A stretch of 18,280 bases of DNA, from NCBI GenBank assembly GCA_900552255.1, contig URZF01000011.1:1-18280 (forward strand), in the 5' to 3' direction. The stretch comes from an uncultured Eubacteriales bacterium (lineage in GTDB: Bacteria > Bacillota > Clostridia > Oscillospirales > CAG-272). This document shows positions 8,016-14,048 of this stretch, piece by piece. The notes below the pieces were generated by a model that worked only from the letters and a program-made list of their open reading frames with translations, was not told the origin of the DNA and made no database searches. Within the stretch, counting starts at the first letter, position 1. The number at the start of each line of letters is the position of its first letter. The position numbers were made by a program, and so were the translations under genes.

Positions 8016-8225
8016 ATGGGGTATTTCAGCTATCACGCCGTCGCACGGCGGCTGATAAAGGAAGGGAAGCTTGCGGGATATTACTTTGCGGACGATTATA
8101 ACGGAATACGTCCCGCTTTGGTTTTGCTTTTTGACGACGATATCCATCCCGTCATGCCGATCAGAGAGCATCGCTGGGAGGAGTATCGGGAGCTGATTCC
8201 CGCAGAAAAGGAACTGAAAAAATAA
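8016..8225 (+). CDS. Small conserved hypothetical protein (69 aa)
   Basis: The product opens MGYFSYHAVARRLIKEGKLA, continues with G-I-R-P-A-L-V-L-L-F-D-D-D and V-M-P-I-R-E-H-R-W-E-E-Y, and ends in a Lys-rich tail. It has no cysteines and no membrane segment. I recall similar short Firmicutes proteins carried in databases under the misleading name thermostable hemolysin delta-VPH; nothing in the sequence suggests a haemolysin. It starts one base after the stop of the Rieske oxidoreductase gene with only a weak AAAGG site, so translation is probably coupled to that gene. A functional link to the oxidoreductase is possible, but the evidence is position alone. Confidence 0.82.
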   Translation: MGYFSYHAVARRLIKEGKLAGYYFADDYNGIRPALVLLFDDDIHPVMPIREHRWEEYRELIPAEKELKK

Positions 8226-8226
8226 A

Positions 8227-8264
8227 CGGCGCGGCCGGCATCGAATACCGGCGCGCCGCTTTTC
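8227..8264 (+). terminator. Rho-independent terminator after oxidoreductase operon
   Basis: CGGCGCG-G-CCGG pairs with CCGG-CGCGCCG with a single bulged G and a loop of about nine bases, followed by CTTTT. It begins one base after the stop codon of the 69-residue gene. Confidence 0.8.
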
Positions 8265-8292
8265 TGTGTTCCGGCAAACCGGCCAAAAACGG

Positions 8293-8321
8293 TTGCAAAA
8301 TACCGCGTCCGATGGTATAAT
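8293..8321 (+). promoter_or_regulatory. Sigma-A type promoter for the GH94-like gene
   Basis: TTGCAA at 8293-8298 and TATAAT at 8316-8321 have a 17-base spacer. The predicted start near 8328 gives a leader of about 120 bases before the ATG at 8449. In that leader I found no convincing riboswitch or operator. Confidence 0.78.
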
Positions 8322-8448
8322 GATGCTGCGGGCAAGAGATGTCCGCGCTGTCGGAAACGGAAATCCGCCGGATATGGAGGAAGCCGCGGCTTTCTTGGGT
8401 TTCCGGTATCCTATGGAAAAGAAAACAAAATTATCGGAGGAACCATAT

Positions 8449-11355
8449 ATGGAATTTACAAAGGAAACCGCGAGAGACGCTTTGGGGCTGCCTGAAAAAA
8501 AGCTGTGCCGGCTGTTCGGGGAAAGGATGACGGGCGAATGCTGTGCGTCCTATCTGTCCCTTTCGACGGAGCAGGTTGTCGGCGCTTCCGGACTGCCCTT
8601 TTATGCCCCGCTTTCCGAGCATATCCTGAATTGTCCCGAAACGGCGCGCTATCTTGAAAATTTTCCCGGACAAAGTCATCTTTTTGTATTCGGAGAGACC
8701 ATAAAACACTATACGGAGGGAGGTGAGCTTCCGCTTCCACGCGATATCGAGGCGGCGCTGCGGGAACAGTATGATTTCCTCCTTGGAAGCGCCGGTGTGC
8801 TCGACGAAAACGGCGACCATATCCTTGACTTGAAATCGGAGAAGATCGGTACGCATTTCGACGTCAACCTGCTCATCGGCAACCGGATCGGCTTTCCGTC
8901 TCCATTGCTCACGACGCCGAAGGGCGCGCTCGATTCGCTCGGCCGCGGCTCTTTCCGCGGCACCGCGGCAAGGCAGGTCACAGCGACGCGCTACAATCTC
9001 ATTCCGGAGCAGAACGGCGAGCCCTGCAATCGTCAGTTCTATCTTGTCGAGGACGGCGAGCAGATCTTCTATTCCGCCGATGTGAAAACGAATGTGAGAT
9101 CCGCCGTCTGCCGCCATTCGCAGAATCATTCCGTCATCACCTATGAAACGGAATGCGGTCTGCGCATTACCCGCACCCTCTTTATCCTGCCGCAGGAAAG
9201 GGACATGCCGGAGGCGGTCGAGGCACAGCACGTCACGGTCGAGAATCTGACAGGGCGTGAGCGGAAAATCAAGATCGTATTCACCGGCATGTTCGGGCTT
9301 GCCACGCCGGAATCCGTCATGAACGACATCATCTACGCGAGCGTAACATGGGAATCCGGCGTTTGGAGGATTGACGGAAGGCCGGCGGCGCTTTCCCCGA
9401 GCCCGCATCCGCAGTATTTGAAGCCGTTCAAGCGTTTCGCCCTGCTTCTTTCGGAGGGCGCCTTTATGGACGAATACGCTGCGAATTACATGGATTTTGT
9501 CGGAAACGGGACGCTGGAGAAACCTCAGCATGTCGCGCATCTTGTATCGTCTCCGGCGACGAAGATCGTTCCGTTTTTTGCCCTCGGCAAGACGCTTGTC
9601 CTGCCCGAGGGGGAAGGCGTGTCCGCGGATCTCTTTGTCGGCATGACGATCACGCCCGACGGGACGGACGACGCTCTTCGCGGGATGCTTGACCGCCTGA
9701 TTGGGACATATCAAAAGCCCGGCGCGGCGGAGGCCGCGCTTGCCAAGGTGCAGGACTTTACCAAAAAATATGCGGGATATCTTGAAGTTAAAACGGAGGA
9801 CGCCGCTTTTGATGCCTATGTGAATCACAATTTGCCGTTTCAGGTATATTATCAGTCCTATGTGTCCCGTTCATTCGCGTGGACCCAGAAGGCCTACCGC
9901 GAGATCGGCTTCCGCGAGATCCAGGACATGTTCGCCTCCCTTTACTACATAACCGGCATGGGGGAGGACGGGCTTGCGCGCGACATGCTCGGCGAATGGA
10001 TCTCGAACGTATATGAGATGGGATATGCCAACCATAATTTTTATCATACCGGCAAGGAGCCCGGCATGTGCTCGGACGACGGGCTTTGGCTTGCGCAGGC
10101 GGTCTATCGCTATGTTTCCCTGACGGGAGACACGGCGTTCCTCTCCGCGCTGTATCCGATTGCGGGTACCAATGAGAAGCGCACGGTGATGGAAACGCTT
10201 CTCGCGGTTGTGACCTACAGCGGGAAAATCTCCGTCGGCGCGCATGGGCTCCCTCTTCTCGATAAGGCGGACTGGAACGACTGCTTAAAGCTCGACGACG
10301 ATTGGATCGACGGCCCCGAAAAGGAGAAGCGGTATTTTGAGCAGCTTGATAGGACGGGTGAGCGCTATGGCGCGGCATTCCAAAATTCCTATTCCGAAAG
10401 CGTGATGAACGCGTTTTTGCTCAAAATCGCATATGACGAGATCGCCGTCATGGCGGGACTTTGCGGGAATACCGCGCTGGAAACGGATATGCGCGGGCTG
10501 TCCGCCGCGCTGGCGGAGCGGATTCAGACGCATTGCTGGAAGGGCGACTTTTTCGCGCGCGCGCTGGTGGGCGGCGCGCGTGAGGGCGTCTATACCTATC
10601 TCGGTGCGGGCGGGGACGGGCTCAGTGCGGACGAGCGCATTTCCGGTACGTATTTTCTCAATTCGTTCAGCTGGTCGGTGCTGGCCGGCGTTGCAAGCGA
10701 GGCACAGATCGGAACGATGCTGAAAAAGATCAAGGAATATCTTGTGACCGAAGCGGGGATCAAGCTTTGCACGCCGTGCGACCTTTCCCGTCTTGCCACG
10801 GGAACCGCCACCAGCGCTTATTTCCCGGGCGACAGAGAAAACGGCGGCGTTTTCAAGCACGCGGCGATGATGGCGGCGTCCGCCTGCTTCAAGGCTGCAA
10901 AAGCCGTGTCGGATTCGTCTCTTGCAAAGGAGCTTGCCGAGCTTGCCTTTTTTGCCGTAGATACCGTCCTGCCGTATAAGACCTTGGAGCATCCGTTTAC
11001 GACAAAGGGCAATCCGCGTTTCTGCACGCAGTATAACAACAGCATTACCGGCGAGAATATCGGTCCGATGCTTTCCGGAACGGCGAGCTGGCTGAATCTT
11101 ACAGTCATGGAGATGCTCGGCGTGGATTATGAGGGCGAGGATATCGTGTTTTCCCCCGTTCTGCCTGAGAATACCGAAAAGACGTCCTACAAAATAACGT
11201 CGGGGGATACCGTTTTGGAGGTGGAGATCCGGAAGAAGCCCGGCTTTGCCCGTGTCACGCCGGACTCGTCGTTCCGTATGGACGGCGTGCCGTTTGCCGG
11301 ACGGACGAGGCGTCCTGCCGACGGAAAAACGCATATCATCGAAATCACGGTTTGA
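8449..11355 (+). CDS. GH94-superfamily glycoside phosphorylase-like protein
   Basis: The 968-residue protein has no signal peptide. The N-terminal half looks like the beta-sandwich domain of GH94-type enzymes and the C-terminal half like the (alpha/alpha)6 barrel. Barrel landmarks are R-E-I-G-F-R-E-I-Q-D, D-D-G-L-W-L-A-Q-A-V-Y-R-Y, D608-W-N-D611 (the family's catalytic-acid motif), G-D-R-E-N-G-G-V-F-K-H804 (a phosphate-binding His in GH94) and S876-G-T-A-S-W881, where GH94 usually has T-G-S-A-S-W. Such enzymes cleave or form beta-glucosides with inorganic phosphate in the cytoplasm. At 968 residues it is longer than cellobiose phosphorylase (about 800), so a GH149/GH161-like or unclassified oligosaccharide phosphorylase is possible; substrate is unknown. 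The ATG at 8449 has CGGAGG eight bases upstream; in-frame ATGs at 8374 and 8413 lack good sites. Convergent with the ADP-ribosylglycohydrolase-like gene. Confidence 0.8.
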   Translation: MEFTKETARDALGLPEKKLCRLFGERMTGECCASYLSLSTEQVVGASGLPFYAPLSEHILNCPETARYLENFPGQSHLFVFGETIKHYTEGGELPLPRDIEAALREQYDFLLGSAGVLDENGDHILDLKSEKIGTHFDVNLLIGNRIGFPSPLLTTPKGALDSLGRGSFRGTAARQVTATRYNLIPEQNGEPCNRQFYLVEDGEQIFYSADVKTNVRSAVCRHSQNHSVITYETECGLRITRTLFILPQERDMPEAVEAQHVTVENLTGRERKIKIVFTGMFGLATPESVMNDIIYASVTWESGVWRIDGRPAALSPSPHPQYLKPFKRFALLLSEGAFMDEYAANYMDFVGNGTLEKPQHVAHLVSSPATKIVPFFALGKTLVLPEGEGVSADLFVGMTITPDGTDDALRGMLDRLIGTYQKPGAAEAALAKVQDFTKKYAGYLEVKTEDAAFDAYVNHNLPFQVYYQSYVSRSFAWTQKAYREIGFREIQDMFASLYYITGMGEDGLARDMLGEWISNVYEMGYANHNFYHTGKEPGMCSDDGLWLAQAVYRYVSLTGDTAFLSALYPIAGTNEKRTVMETLLAVVTYSGKISVGAHGLPLLDKADWNDCLKLDDDWIDGPEKEKRYFEQLDRTGERYGAAFQNSYSESVMNAFLLKIAYDEIAVMAGLCGNTALETDMRGLSAALAERIQTHCWKGDFFARALVGGAREGVYTYLGAGGDGLSADERISGTYFLNSFSWSVLAGVASEAQIGTMLKKIKEYLVTEAGIKLCTPCDLSRLATGTATSAYFPGDRENGGVFKHAAMMAASACFKAAKAVSDSSLAKELAELAFFAVDTVLPYKTLEHPFTTKGNPRFCTQYNNSITGENIGPMLSGTASWLNLTVMEMLGVDYEGEDIVFSPVLPENTEKTSYKITSGDTVLEVEIRKKPGFARVTPDSSFRMDGVPFAGRTRRPADGKTHIIEITV

Positions 11356-11418
11356 GATATTTGATAGAGGCTCCTTTTTGGCTTCGCCGTTCTGTTTCCT
11401 CGATAAGGATGAAAAAGA

Positions 11419-11460
11419 CCGCCTGTGTGATTTTTCAAATCACACAGGCGGCATATTTTT
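11419..11460. terminator. Bidirectional terminator between convergent genes
   Basis: CCGCCTGTGTGATTT (11419-11433) pairs perfectly over 15 bp with AAATCACACAGGCGG (11437-11451) around a TTC loop. An A-run lies on the left and CATATTTTT on the right, so it can end both the GH94-like transcript and the leftward ADP-ribosylglycohydrolase transcript. Nothing else was seen in 11356-11470. Confidence 0.9.
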
Positions 11461-11470
11461 GCCGTCCGGT

Positions 11471-12592
11471 TTAACCGTTGAGCTCGATGAATCTTTTCAC
11501 GACGTCCTCGATGGAGAGCGAGGTGTTTCCTTTGAGGTAGGTGCAGACCGTGTCGTTGAAGCGGTCGTACCAGTGCGCGGGGATTTTGTCAAAGCCGATG
11601 CAGGCGCCGACAATGCTTCCCACGGTGGCGCCGGTGCAGTCGTTGTCAAGTCCCATGGCCACACAGTTGCCGATACATTTTGTGAAATCGTCTCCGCCGA
11701 GCATGAGCGCGAAAACGATGATGCACATGTTGTTGATGGTGTGGACCGGGTGCATTTTCGGGAATTTCTCATCGATCAGCGCGCGTCCTCTCAGATAATT
11801 CGTCACCTGTGCCTCGCAGGAGAATGCCCATTCGAGCGCCTGATAGAGCTCGCTTTCCTGTGGGAGCTGCTGCATGCCCTCTCTTACGGCGTCAAGGGGC
11901 GTTTTCGCGGTGAAAGCCGCCGCTACCGAGGCCGCGCAAAACATTTCGCCGTATATTCCGTTTTTGCGGTGTGTGAGGTATGCGTCGTTGTAGGAAAGCT
12001 TTGCCGCGGCTTCCGGATTGCCGGCCTCGGCGTATCCGAAGGCGTCCGCGCGGATGGCGGCGCCGATCCATTCCACATAGCCGTTGAAATTGGCGGCATA
12101 TATCGGCTTTGTTCCCGAACGAAGCTGCTGGAGCGCCTCGTCCTCCGCAGTGCAGGCGTAGGGAAGAATGTCGAGCCAAAGCTCCGCCACATCGTCGACG
12201 GTATAATTTTTGCCGTATTTTTCAAGCAGGAGCAGGTTGAGGATCGTATAGGTGATGTCGTCGTCAACCGGCACTTTGTCTATGTTCTCGAGCAGATAAT
12301 CGGTTCTTTTATTGACCTGATAATGGATTTTTTCCGGACTGTCCGTCCCGGTCCAAAAGGCGTCGGGGGGATAGTTCATGCCGCAGTCGAGTGCGAGTGC
12401 CTGCATTCTCGCGACGGAGTACAATTCGACCGGTATGCCGAGCACACAGCCTGCAAATCGACCGATCAGCGCACCTTTCATGCGGTTATATAGGTCCGAC
12501 GGCTTCTCGGACGAACGGCGGGCTCCCTCCGGACGCAGCTCGAGGATCTCCTTGAGGGCATCCGGTTGAGTGATATCTTGGTTTCTGTACAT
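11471..12592 (-). CDS. ADP-ribosylglycohydrolase (DraG) family protein
   Basis: The 373-residue protein carries both halves of the dinuclear-metal site of the ADP-ribosyl hydrolase fold: D110-D-D112-I-T-Y-T, matching the family T-D-D-T position, and G-L-D316-N-D318-C-T-G-A-T-V-G-S near the C-terminus, matching D-x-D-T/C-x-G-A. The M-K-G-A-L-I-G-R-F-A-G-C-V-L-G-I-P segment at about 38-54 is the family's N-terminal motif. Members remove ADP-ribose from proteins or small molecules, but many bacterial ones sit beside carbohydrate genes and have unknown substrates. The start at 12592 has CGGAG seven bases upstream and fits the mapped promoter; a longer frame to 12721 would begin upstream of the transcript. 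Convergence with a phosphorylase gene hints at sugar-related work, by position only. Confidence 0.88.
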   Translation of the reverse strand: MYRNQDITQPDALKEILELRPEGARRSSEKPSDLYNRMKGALIGRFAGCVLGIPVELYSVARMQALALDCGMNYPPDAFWTGTDSPEKIHYQVNKRTDYLLENIDKVPVDDDITYTILNLLLLEKYGKNYTVDDVAELWLDILPYACTAEDEALQQLRSGTKPIYAANFNGYVEWIGAAIRADAFGYAEAGNPEAAAKLSYNDAYLTHRKNGIYGEMFCAASVAAAFTAKTPLDAVREGMQQLPQESELYQALEWAFSCEAQVTNYLRGRALIDEKFPKMHPVHTINNMCIIVFALMLGGDDFTKCIGNCVAMGLDNDCTGATVGSIVGACIGFDKIPAHWYDRFNDTVCTYLKGNTSLSIEDVVKRFIELNG

Positions 12593-12642
12593 TCTTTTTC
12601 TCCGTTTCCATATAAATTCGGATAAATCCGTATGAACGGTTT

Positions 12643-12671
12643 GCATTATATCATGTAGACGCGATACATGC
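12643..12671 (-). promoter_or_regulatory. Promoter with operator-like palindrome for the ADP-ribosylglycohydrolase gene
   Basis: Read leftward, TTGCAT (12666-12671) and TATAAT (12643-12648) are 17 bases apart. The spacer contains the inverted repeat CATGTA (12650-12655) and TACATG (12663-12668), separated by seven bases with a CGCG core. A repressor bound there would block the promoter. No regulator gene is adjacent. Confidence 0.75.
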
Positions 12672-12789
12672 AAGAACAAATCTGTAATTTCCTGAAAAAT
12701 TTTCAATTTTAAGGGTATCAATGGAACAAATTTATTGGACAGGGCCTATTTTATAGGTATCGATCCTTGTCGAGGCGCTGGTATGATAA

Positions 12790-12883
12790 CGGCGTCTGCA
12801 TCGGAGGTTTGGATGTGAACAAAGAAACGCGGGATTTCAAGAAATCCCGCGTTTCTTTTTACAGACGCCGCCGATGCGGCGGT
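12790..12883. terminator. Structured hairpin element, probable bidirectional terminator
   Basis: The centre is a perfect 18-bp inverted repeat (12821-12838 with 12841-12858) containing ACGCGGGATTTC, followed on the plus strand by TTTTT and on the minus strand by TTTCTTTGTT, so it can end transcription both ways, including that of the cysteine-repeat gene to its right. Outside it, CGGCGTCTG (12790-12798) matches CAGACGCCG (12862-12870) and GCATCGG (12798-12804) matches CCGATGC (12871-12877). These two outer helices cross, so they can form only as a pseudoknot or as alternatives. CCGCC-GATGC-GGCGG at 12868-12882 is a further small hairpin. Confidence 0.75.
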
Positions 12884-13026
12884 ATGTCTCTATATTTATA
12901 TAAAGCTGCATTTACAGCGGATATCGATAATTTTTGCTTTTCAGAAGATTCTCTTTATGTGCTCCGATGCAGGTAACGGCACAGGAGCGCGTGACGGTCT
13001 CCTTCATAAGATGGAGAATGACGATA

Positions 13027-13416
13027 TTATCTTCTGGAGTTGGACGCAGCGACGCAGATCATTCCGGGGCAACGGCTGCAGCACCCGCATCCGCAGCTAC
13101 ATCTGTCGGACGTACCGCCGACGGTGTCATCATTGCTGCCGCATCCGCAGCCGCGTCTGTCGGAGACGCCGCCGACGCTGTCGTCGTCACGGTTTCTGTC
13201 GCATCCGCAGCCGCGTCTGTCGGAGACGCCGCCGACGCTGTCATCGTCACGGTTTCTGCCGCATCCGCAGCCGCGTCTGTCGGAGACGCCGCCGACGCTG
13301 TCGTCGTCACGGTTTCTGCCGCATCCGCATCCGCGTCTGTCGGAGACGCCGCCGACGCTGTCGTCATCACGGTTCCTGCCGCAGCAGAATCTGCTCATAC
13401 AGTTTCCTAAACACAT
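13027..13416 (-). CDS. Cysteine-rich tandem-repeat protein, unknown function
   Basis: I do not recognise this protein. It has 129 residues, 19 of them Cys, with no membrane segment or signal peptide. It opens MCLGNCMSRFCCGRN, then has four 20-residue units reading RNRDDDSVGGVSDRRGCGCG (one ends CGCD), an 18-residue decayed unit, and a Cys-dense tail (R-C-S-C-G-C-G-C-C-S-R-C-P-G-M-I-C). The start at 13416 is fixed by AAGGAGGTGAT, an 11-base perfect match to the 16S rRNA 3' end, with eight bases between GGAGG and ATG; this argues for high expression. Among the four full units four of five base differences are silent in this frame; the fifth changes Gly to Asp. The Cys pairs alternating with acidic runs suggest metal binding or disulphide cross-linking (metallothionein-like, coat-like or peptide-precursor-like), but this is conjecture. 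Confidence 0.72.
   Translation of the reverse strand: MCLGNCMSRFCCGRNRDDDSVGGVSDRRGCGCGRNRDDDSVGGVSDRRGCGCGRNRDDDSVGGVSDRRGCGCDRNRDDDSVGGVSDRRGCGCGSNDDTVGGTSDRCSCGCGCCSRCPGMICVAASNSRR
13087..13380. repeat. 60-bp tandem repeat array, about five units
   Basis: Four full 60-bp units occupy 13141-13200, 13201-13260, 13261-13320 and 13321-13380, and a diverged 54-bp unit occupies 13087-13140. The full units differ from one another at only five sites (13199, 13243, 13330, 13366, 13375). The period is a multiple of three and the unit lacks stop codons in several frames on both strands, so long spurious frames run through it. Near identity suggests recent expansion or ongoing homogenisation, and copy number is likely to vary among strains. 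Confidence 0.95.
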
Positions 13417-13438
13417 TTTTATCACCTCCTTCAATGAC

Positions 13439-13444
13439 ATTATA
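13439..13444 (-). promoter_or_regulatory. Possible -10 element for the cysteine-repeat gene
   Basis: Read leftward, TATAAT sits so that transcription would begin near 13432, right at the AAGGAGG site, giving a leader of about 16 bases. No good -35 element was found 16-18 bases upstream (CGGACC or ACGGAC only), so an alternative sigma factor or an activator could be involved, or the match is chance. Confidence 0.4.
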
Positions 13445-13483
13445 TGCCGGATTTGATTTCTGGTCCGTAAAAATGGACAAAGA

Positions 13484-13514
13484 AAAACACCGTCCTCCGA
13501 TGCGGCGGTGTTTT
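13484..13514 (-). terminator. Terminator after the YccF-domain gene
   Basis: AAAACACCG (13484-13492) pairs with CGGTGTTTT (13506-13514). Read leftward it is followed by TTTTTCTTTG, so it ends the yccF-type transcript before the cysteine-repeat gene. Its right half includes a 13-base sequence (13497-13509) that recurs at 12871-12883. Confidence 0.75.
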
Positions 13515-13524
13515 ATCGGACAGG

Positions 13525-13890
13525 TTAGCCCGGTGTGACGGACGCGCCGAACGGCATCAGCGCGAGTTTGGCAAATTTAAAGCATTGCTTTCCGAACGGG
13601 ATCCCGATGATGGTGATGCAAAGGACAAGCCCCGCGACCGCTGTCGTGGCGGCAAGCTCGATTCCCCCGAAAATGAGCCACAGGATATTGACAAGCAGGG
13701 AAAACGCACCGCCGCCATACACCACGCGCTTTCCGAACGGAGCAAGCATCAGCCCCGCCATTTTGAAGCATTGGAGCCCGACCGGGATCCCGACGATCGT
13801 GACGCACCATAAAAGACCTATGAGCGCCCAGCCGAGAAAAAGCCAAAATCCGCACAGAATGATCCATAATATATTTCCAATAAGACGCAT
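13525..13890 (-). CDS. YccF-domain inner membrane protein
   Basis: The 121-residue protein contains the duplicated YccF motif: V-G-I-P-V-G-L-Q-C-F-K-M-A-G-L-M-L-A-P-F-G in the first half and I-G-I-P-F-G-K-Q-C-F-K-F-A-K-L-A-L-M-P-F-G in the second. Each copy is preceded by a hydrophobic segment (N-I-L-W-I-I-L-C-G-F-W-L-F-L-G and N-I-L-W-L-I-F-G-G-I-E-L). It is a small multi-pass membrane protein of unknown function, normal in length for the family. The ATG at 13890 follows GGAGG with five bases between; a longer in-frame start at 13929 lies in the leader and has no such site. It is a single-gene unit with its own promoter and terminator. Confidence 0.92.
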   Translation of the reverse strand: MRLIGNILWIILCGFWLFLGWALIGLLWCVTIVGIPVGLQCFKMAGLMLAPFGKRVVYGGGAFSLLVNILWLIFGGIELAATTAVAGLVLCITIIGIPFGKQCFKFAKLALMPFGASVTPG

Positions 13891-13957
13891 AAATCCCTCC
13901 GAAACCATAAAGAACAAGGCGATACACATTCCCCTAAGTATCGTCTCTTAGAAATAT

Positions 13958-13985
13958 ATTATAGCAGGATTTATAATATTATCAA
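13958..13985 (-). promoter_or_regulatory. Extended -10 promoter of the YccF-domain gene
   Basis: Read leftward, TTGATA (13980-13985), a 16-base spacer, then TGC-TATAAT with TATAAT at 13958-13963 gives an extended -10 promoter starting near 13951. The leader (13891-13951) can form CTAAG...CTTAG (13934-13950) or CGATAC...GTATCG (13920-13943), which overlap and exclude each other. Confidence 0.82.
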
Positions 13986-13990
13986 GAGAG

Positions 13991-14040
13991 ATAAGAAAAA
14001 ATTAAGAAAGAGCGCACAGCGGAGCTGTGCGCTCTTTCTT
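13991..14040 (-). terminator. Terminator of the marR-ABC exporter operon
   Basis: A perfect 17-bp stem (14004-14020 with 14024-14040, three-base loop) contains GAGCGCACAGC. Read leftward it is followed by a T-rich run (AATTTTTTCTTAT). It starts eight bases after the last ABC gene and sits just before the promoter of the YccF-domain gene. Confidence 0.93.
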
Positions 14041-14048
14041 GTTTGGCC

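Larger units (their letters stand above)
12593..13026. other. Non-coding interval with one promoter and one structured element
   Basis: No supportable gene lies here. It holds the ADP-ribosylglycohydrolase promoter (12643-12671), a short inverted repeat CCTAT-TTT-ATAGG at 12745-12757, and the strong hairpin element described separately at 12790-12883. The rest (12884-13026) is AT-richer sequence downstream of the cysteine-repeat gene with no clear signal. A rightward GTG at 12815 has a well-spaced GGAGG and opens a 53-codon frame, but the frame runs straight through the terminator hairpin. Confidence 0.55.

Noticed and set aside
8266..8448. Longer start for the GH94-like gene (frame open to 8266, in-frame ATGs at 8374 and 8413)
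   Set aside because: The promoter -10 is at 8316-8321, and only ATG 8449 has a good ribosome binding site.
12735..12763. Promoter TTGGAC with a weak TATCGA at 17 bases for a small RNA ending at 12860
   Set aside because: The -10 is poor and the small-RNA idea rests on the hairpin alone; too weak to list as a feature.
12815..12976. Possible 53-codon rightward gene starting at GTG 12815 after GGAGG
   Set aside because: The first codons are the left arm of a strong terminator hairpin and the frame runs straight through it; the predicted product is low in plausibility.
13087..13380. CRISPR-like array
   Set aside because: The 60-bp units are contiguous without unique spacers and lie within a coding frame with a strong start signal.
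13027..13416. RiPP precursor with leader and repeated core peptides
   Set aside because: Repeated units with Cys recall multi-core precursors, but no radical SAM, cyclase, lanthipeptide or YcaO enzyme or dedicated protease is adjacent, and there is no separable leader. The nearby ABC exporter lacks a peptidase domain and has its own marR promoter.
12934..13538. Rightward long open frames (138-193 codons) through the 60-bp repeats
   Set aside because: They arise because the repeat lacks stop codons in most frames. None has a convincing ribosome binding site, whereas the leftward frame has an 11-base perfect one.
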